Translations under genes and position numbers: made by a program | Part shown: piece by piece, positions 63,161 to 64,000 of the stretch | How positions within the stretch are numbered: the stretch's first letter is position 1 | Layout: every line of letters starts with the position of its first letter | Notes under the pieces: model-generated | What the model was told of the DNA's origin: nothing | The model's input: only the letters and a program-made list of their open reading frames with translations | Database searches by the model: none | Source: Synanceia verrucosa | Taxonomy: Eukaryota > Chordata > Actinopteri > Perciformes > Synanceiidae | Assembly: GCA_029721515.1 (NCBI GenBank) | Contig: CM056563.1 | Span: 18,109,954-18,173,953 of the forward strand | Reading direction: 5' to 3' | Length of the DNA stretch: 64,000 bases

Positions 63161-64000
63161 TTTTTGAACACTAGTACTTATTTTACTAGTAATAGTTTCA
63201 AGTGGGTCTCTATATTGTTTGCATGCATGAGGCTGGTTTCACATTATTACAGCGATTATTTTGAACCTAGGACCAGCATATTCATAGGACAAATTCCAGG
63301 GAACTGCTGTCAATTTCACTGCCTCATTTTTAAAATGAGACACAGTAAATCATTTACAGTCAATTCAGTACAAAGCAAAGGGTAATTGCATGAATATGCA
63401 ACTTTCAACAGAATGTTTCAATTATTATTTTTTTTTAAATATGTATTATTATTCTCAGGAGCAAACACATAGCATAGAAAAATGATTATTATTTTGAAAA
63501 TATTTCAAGGTTTGGTAGGATTAGGTCCATGGACCCATCGTGGGGGCTGGGAACTACTAATTTATACAAAGTAATGTAGCAATGTGCCAGCGAATGCAGA
63601 AATGAAGAACACTGTTTTACAAGAAAACTACATTTAATTTCTGTGTACTTACATTAACAAAATACTGTATAATCTGCACAGTTTGACTGAATTTAGGAAA
63701 CTGCGGGTAAACAGTATGTAAAAGGTTCACTTATAGTCATTGTACAACACAGGGTTGCGCAAGAACTGCATATGCATTTCCCCTTTATTCTACATAAGAA
63801 GATTAACAAAAAAGAACAAAACCTATTTTCATGATGGAATACAGAGGATAAGTTCAGCAGTCTTAACGACCGATGACAGATGTGCTCTGTATGGCTTGAC
63901 AGCCGGCAGCATGGTGATACCCACACCCAAAGGATGTTGCAAGTGTGGGTATTGTTTTATTATTATTGCTAGATGGTAGATGATGCTAAATTGGTACCAA

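Larger units (their letters stand above)
62722..64000 (-). other. mcoln1: mcoln1 intron (partial)
   Basis: No upstream mucolipin exon is visible. The segment has two repeat fragments (62890-62972, 63142-63160) and, near 63520-63560, GGGGGCTGGGAACTACTA, which resembles an inverted hAT-like TAGTGGTTCCCAG end. Confidence 0.6.

Overview
The window is nuclear DNA from a bony fish, most likely a spiny-rayed teleost. It has split genes with GT-AG introns, long AT-leaning introns, many CA/GT/GA microsatellites, a tRNA-derived SINE with a LINE-like tail, and several short terminal-inverted-repeat transposons of the kinds common in teleosts. There are no prokaryotic operons, no CRISPR array, no rRNA and no tRNA gene outside the SINE head.

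Three minus-strand loci can be supported. (1) 61,013-62,721 holds the last five coding exons of a mucolipin (TRPML) lysosomal cation channel, best matched to mcoln1. All splice phases join cleanly and give 238 residues including the pore and C-terminal tail; the upstream exons lie beyond the right edge. (2) 18,894 to about 52,900 is one large gene for a 1,745-residue low-complexity protein, PRR36-like (related in style to KIAA1107/APache). It has a non-coding first exon near 52.7 kb, a 15.6-kb intron, five coding exons, a 9.1-kb intron, and a terminal exon with a Gln/Glu-rich coiled coil. The five coding exons sum to 5,238 nt, exactly divisible by three. Its largest exon carries 19 copies of a 24-bp coding minisatellite. 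(3) Between about 12.4 kb and 1.0 kb are two candidate coding exons of an unidentified minus-strand gene that continues off the left edge.

Layout: 1-12.4 kb, unidentified gene and its large intron; 12.2-13.5 kb, a promoter-like, relatively CpG-containing region with a strong CTCF-type motif and an RFX X-box-like palindrome; 14-18.8 kb, SINE and old repeats; 18.9-52.9 kb, the PRR36-like gene, whose introns hold a TIR element (22.0-22.7 kb), LINE tails, a PIF/Harbinger-type MITE (32.7-33.4 kb), a hAT remnant with a BED-finger fragment (38.1-39.2 kb) and a second MITE (41.5-42.2 kb); 53-61 kb, intergenic DNA with LINE/SINE-type insertions and the likely mcoln1 3' UTR; 61-62.7 kb, mcoln1 3' exons; 62.7-64 kb, an mcoln1 intron with repeats.

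I see no operon-like or multi-gene system. The most notable items are the reconstructed repeat-rich PRR36-like gene with its in-frame minisatellite and endocytic-type NPF motif, the mcoln1 tail that stops inside a splice-donor-like sequence, and the datable transposon insertions. No database search was possible, so family names rest on recognition of sequence.
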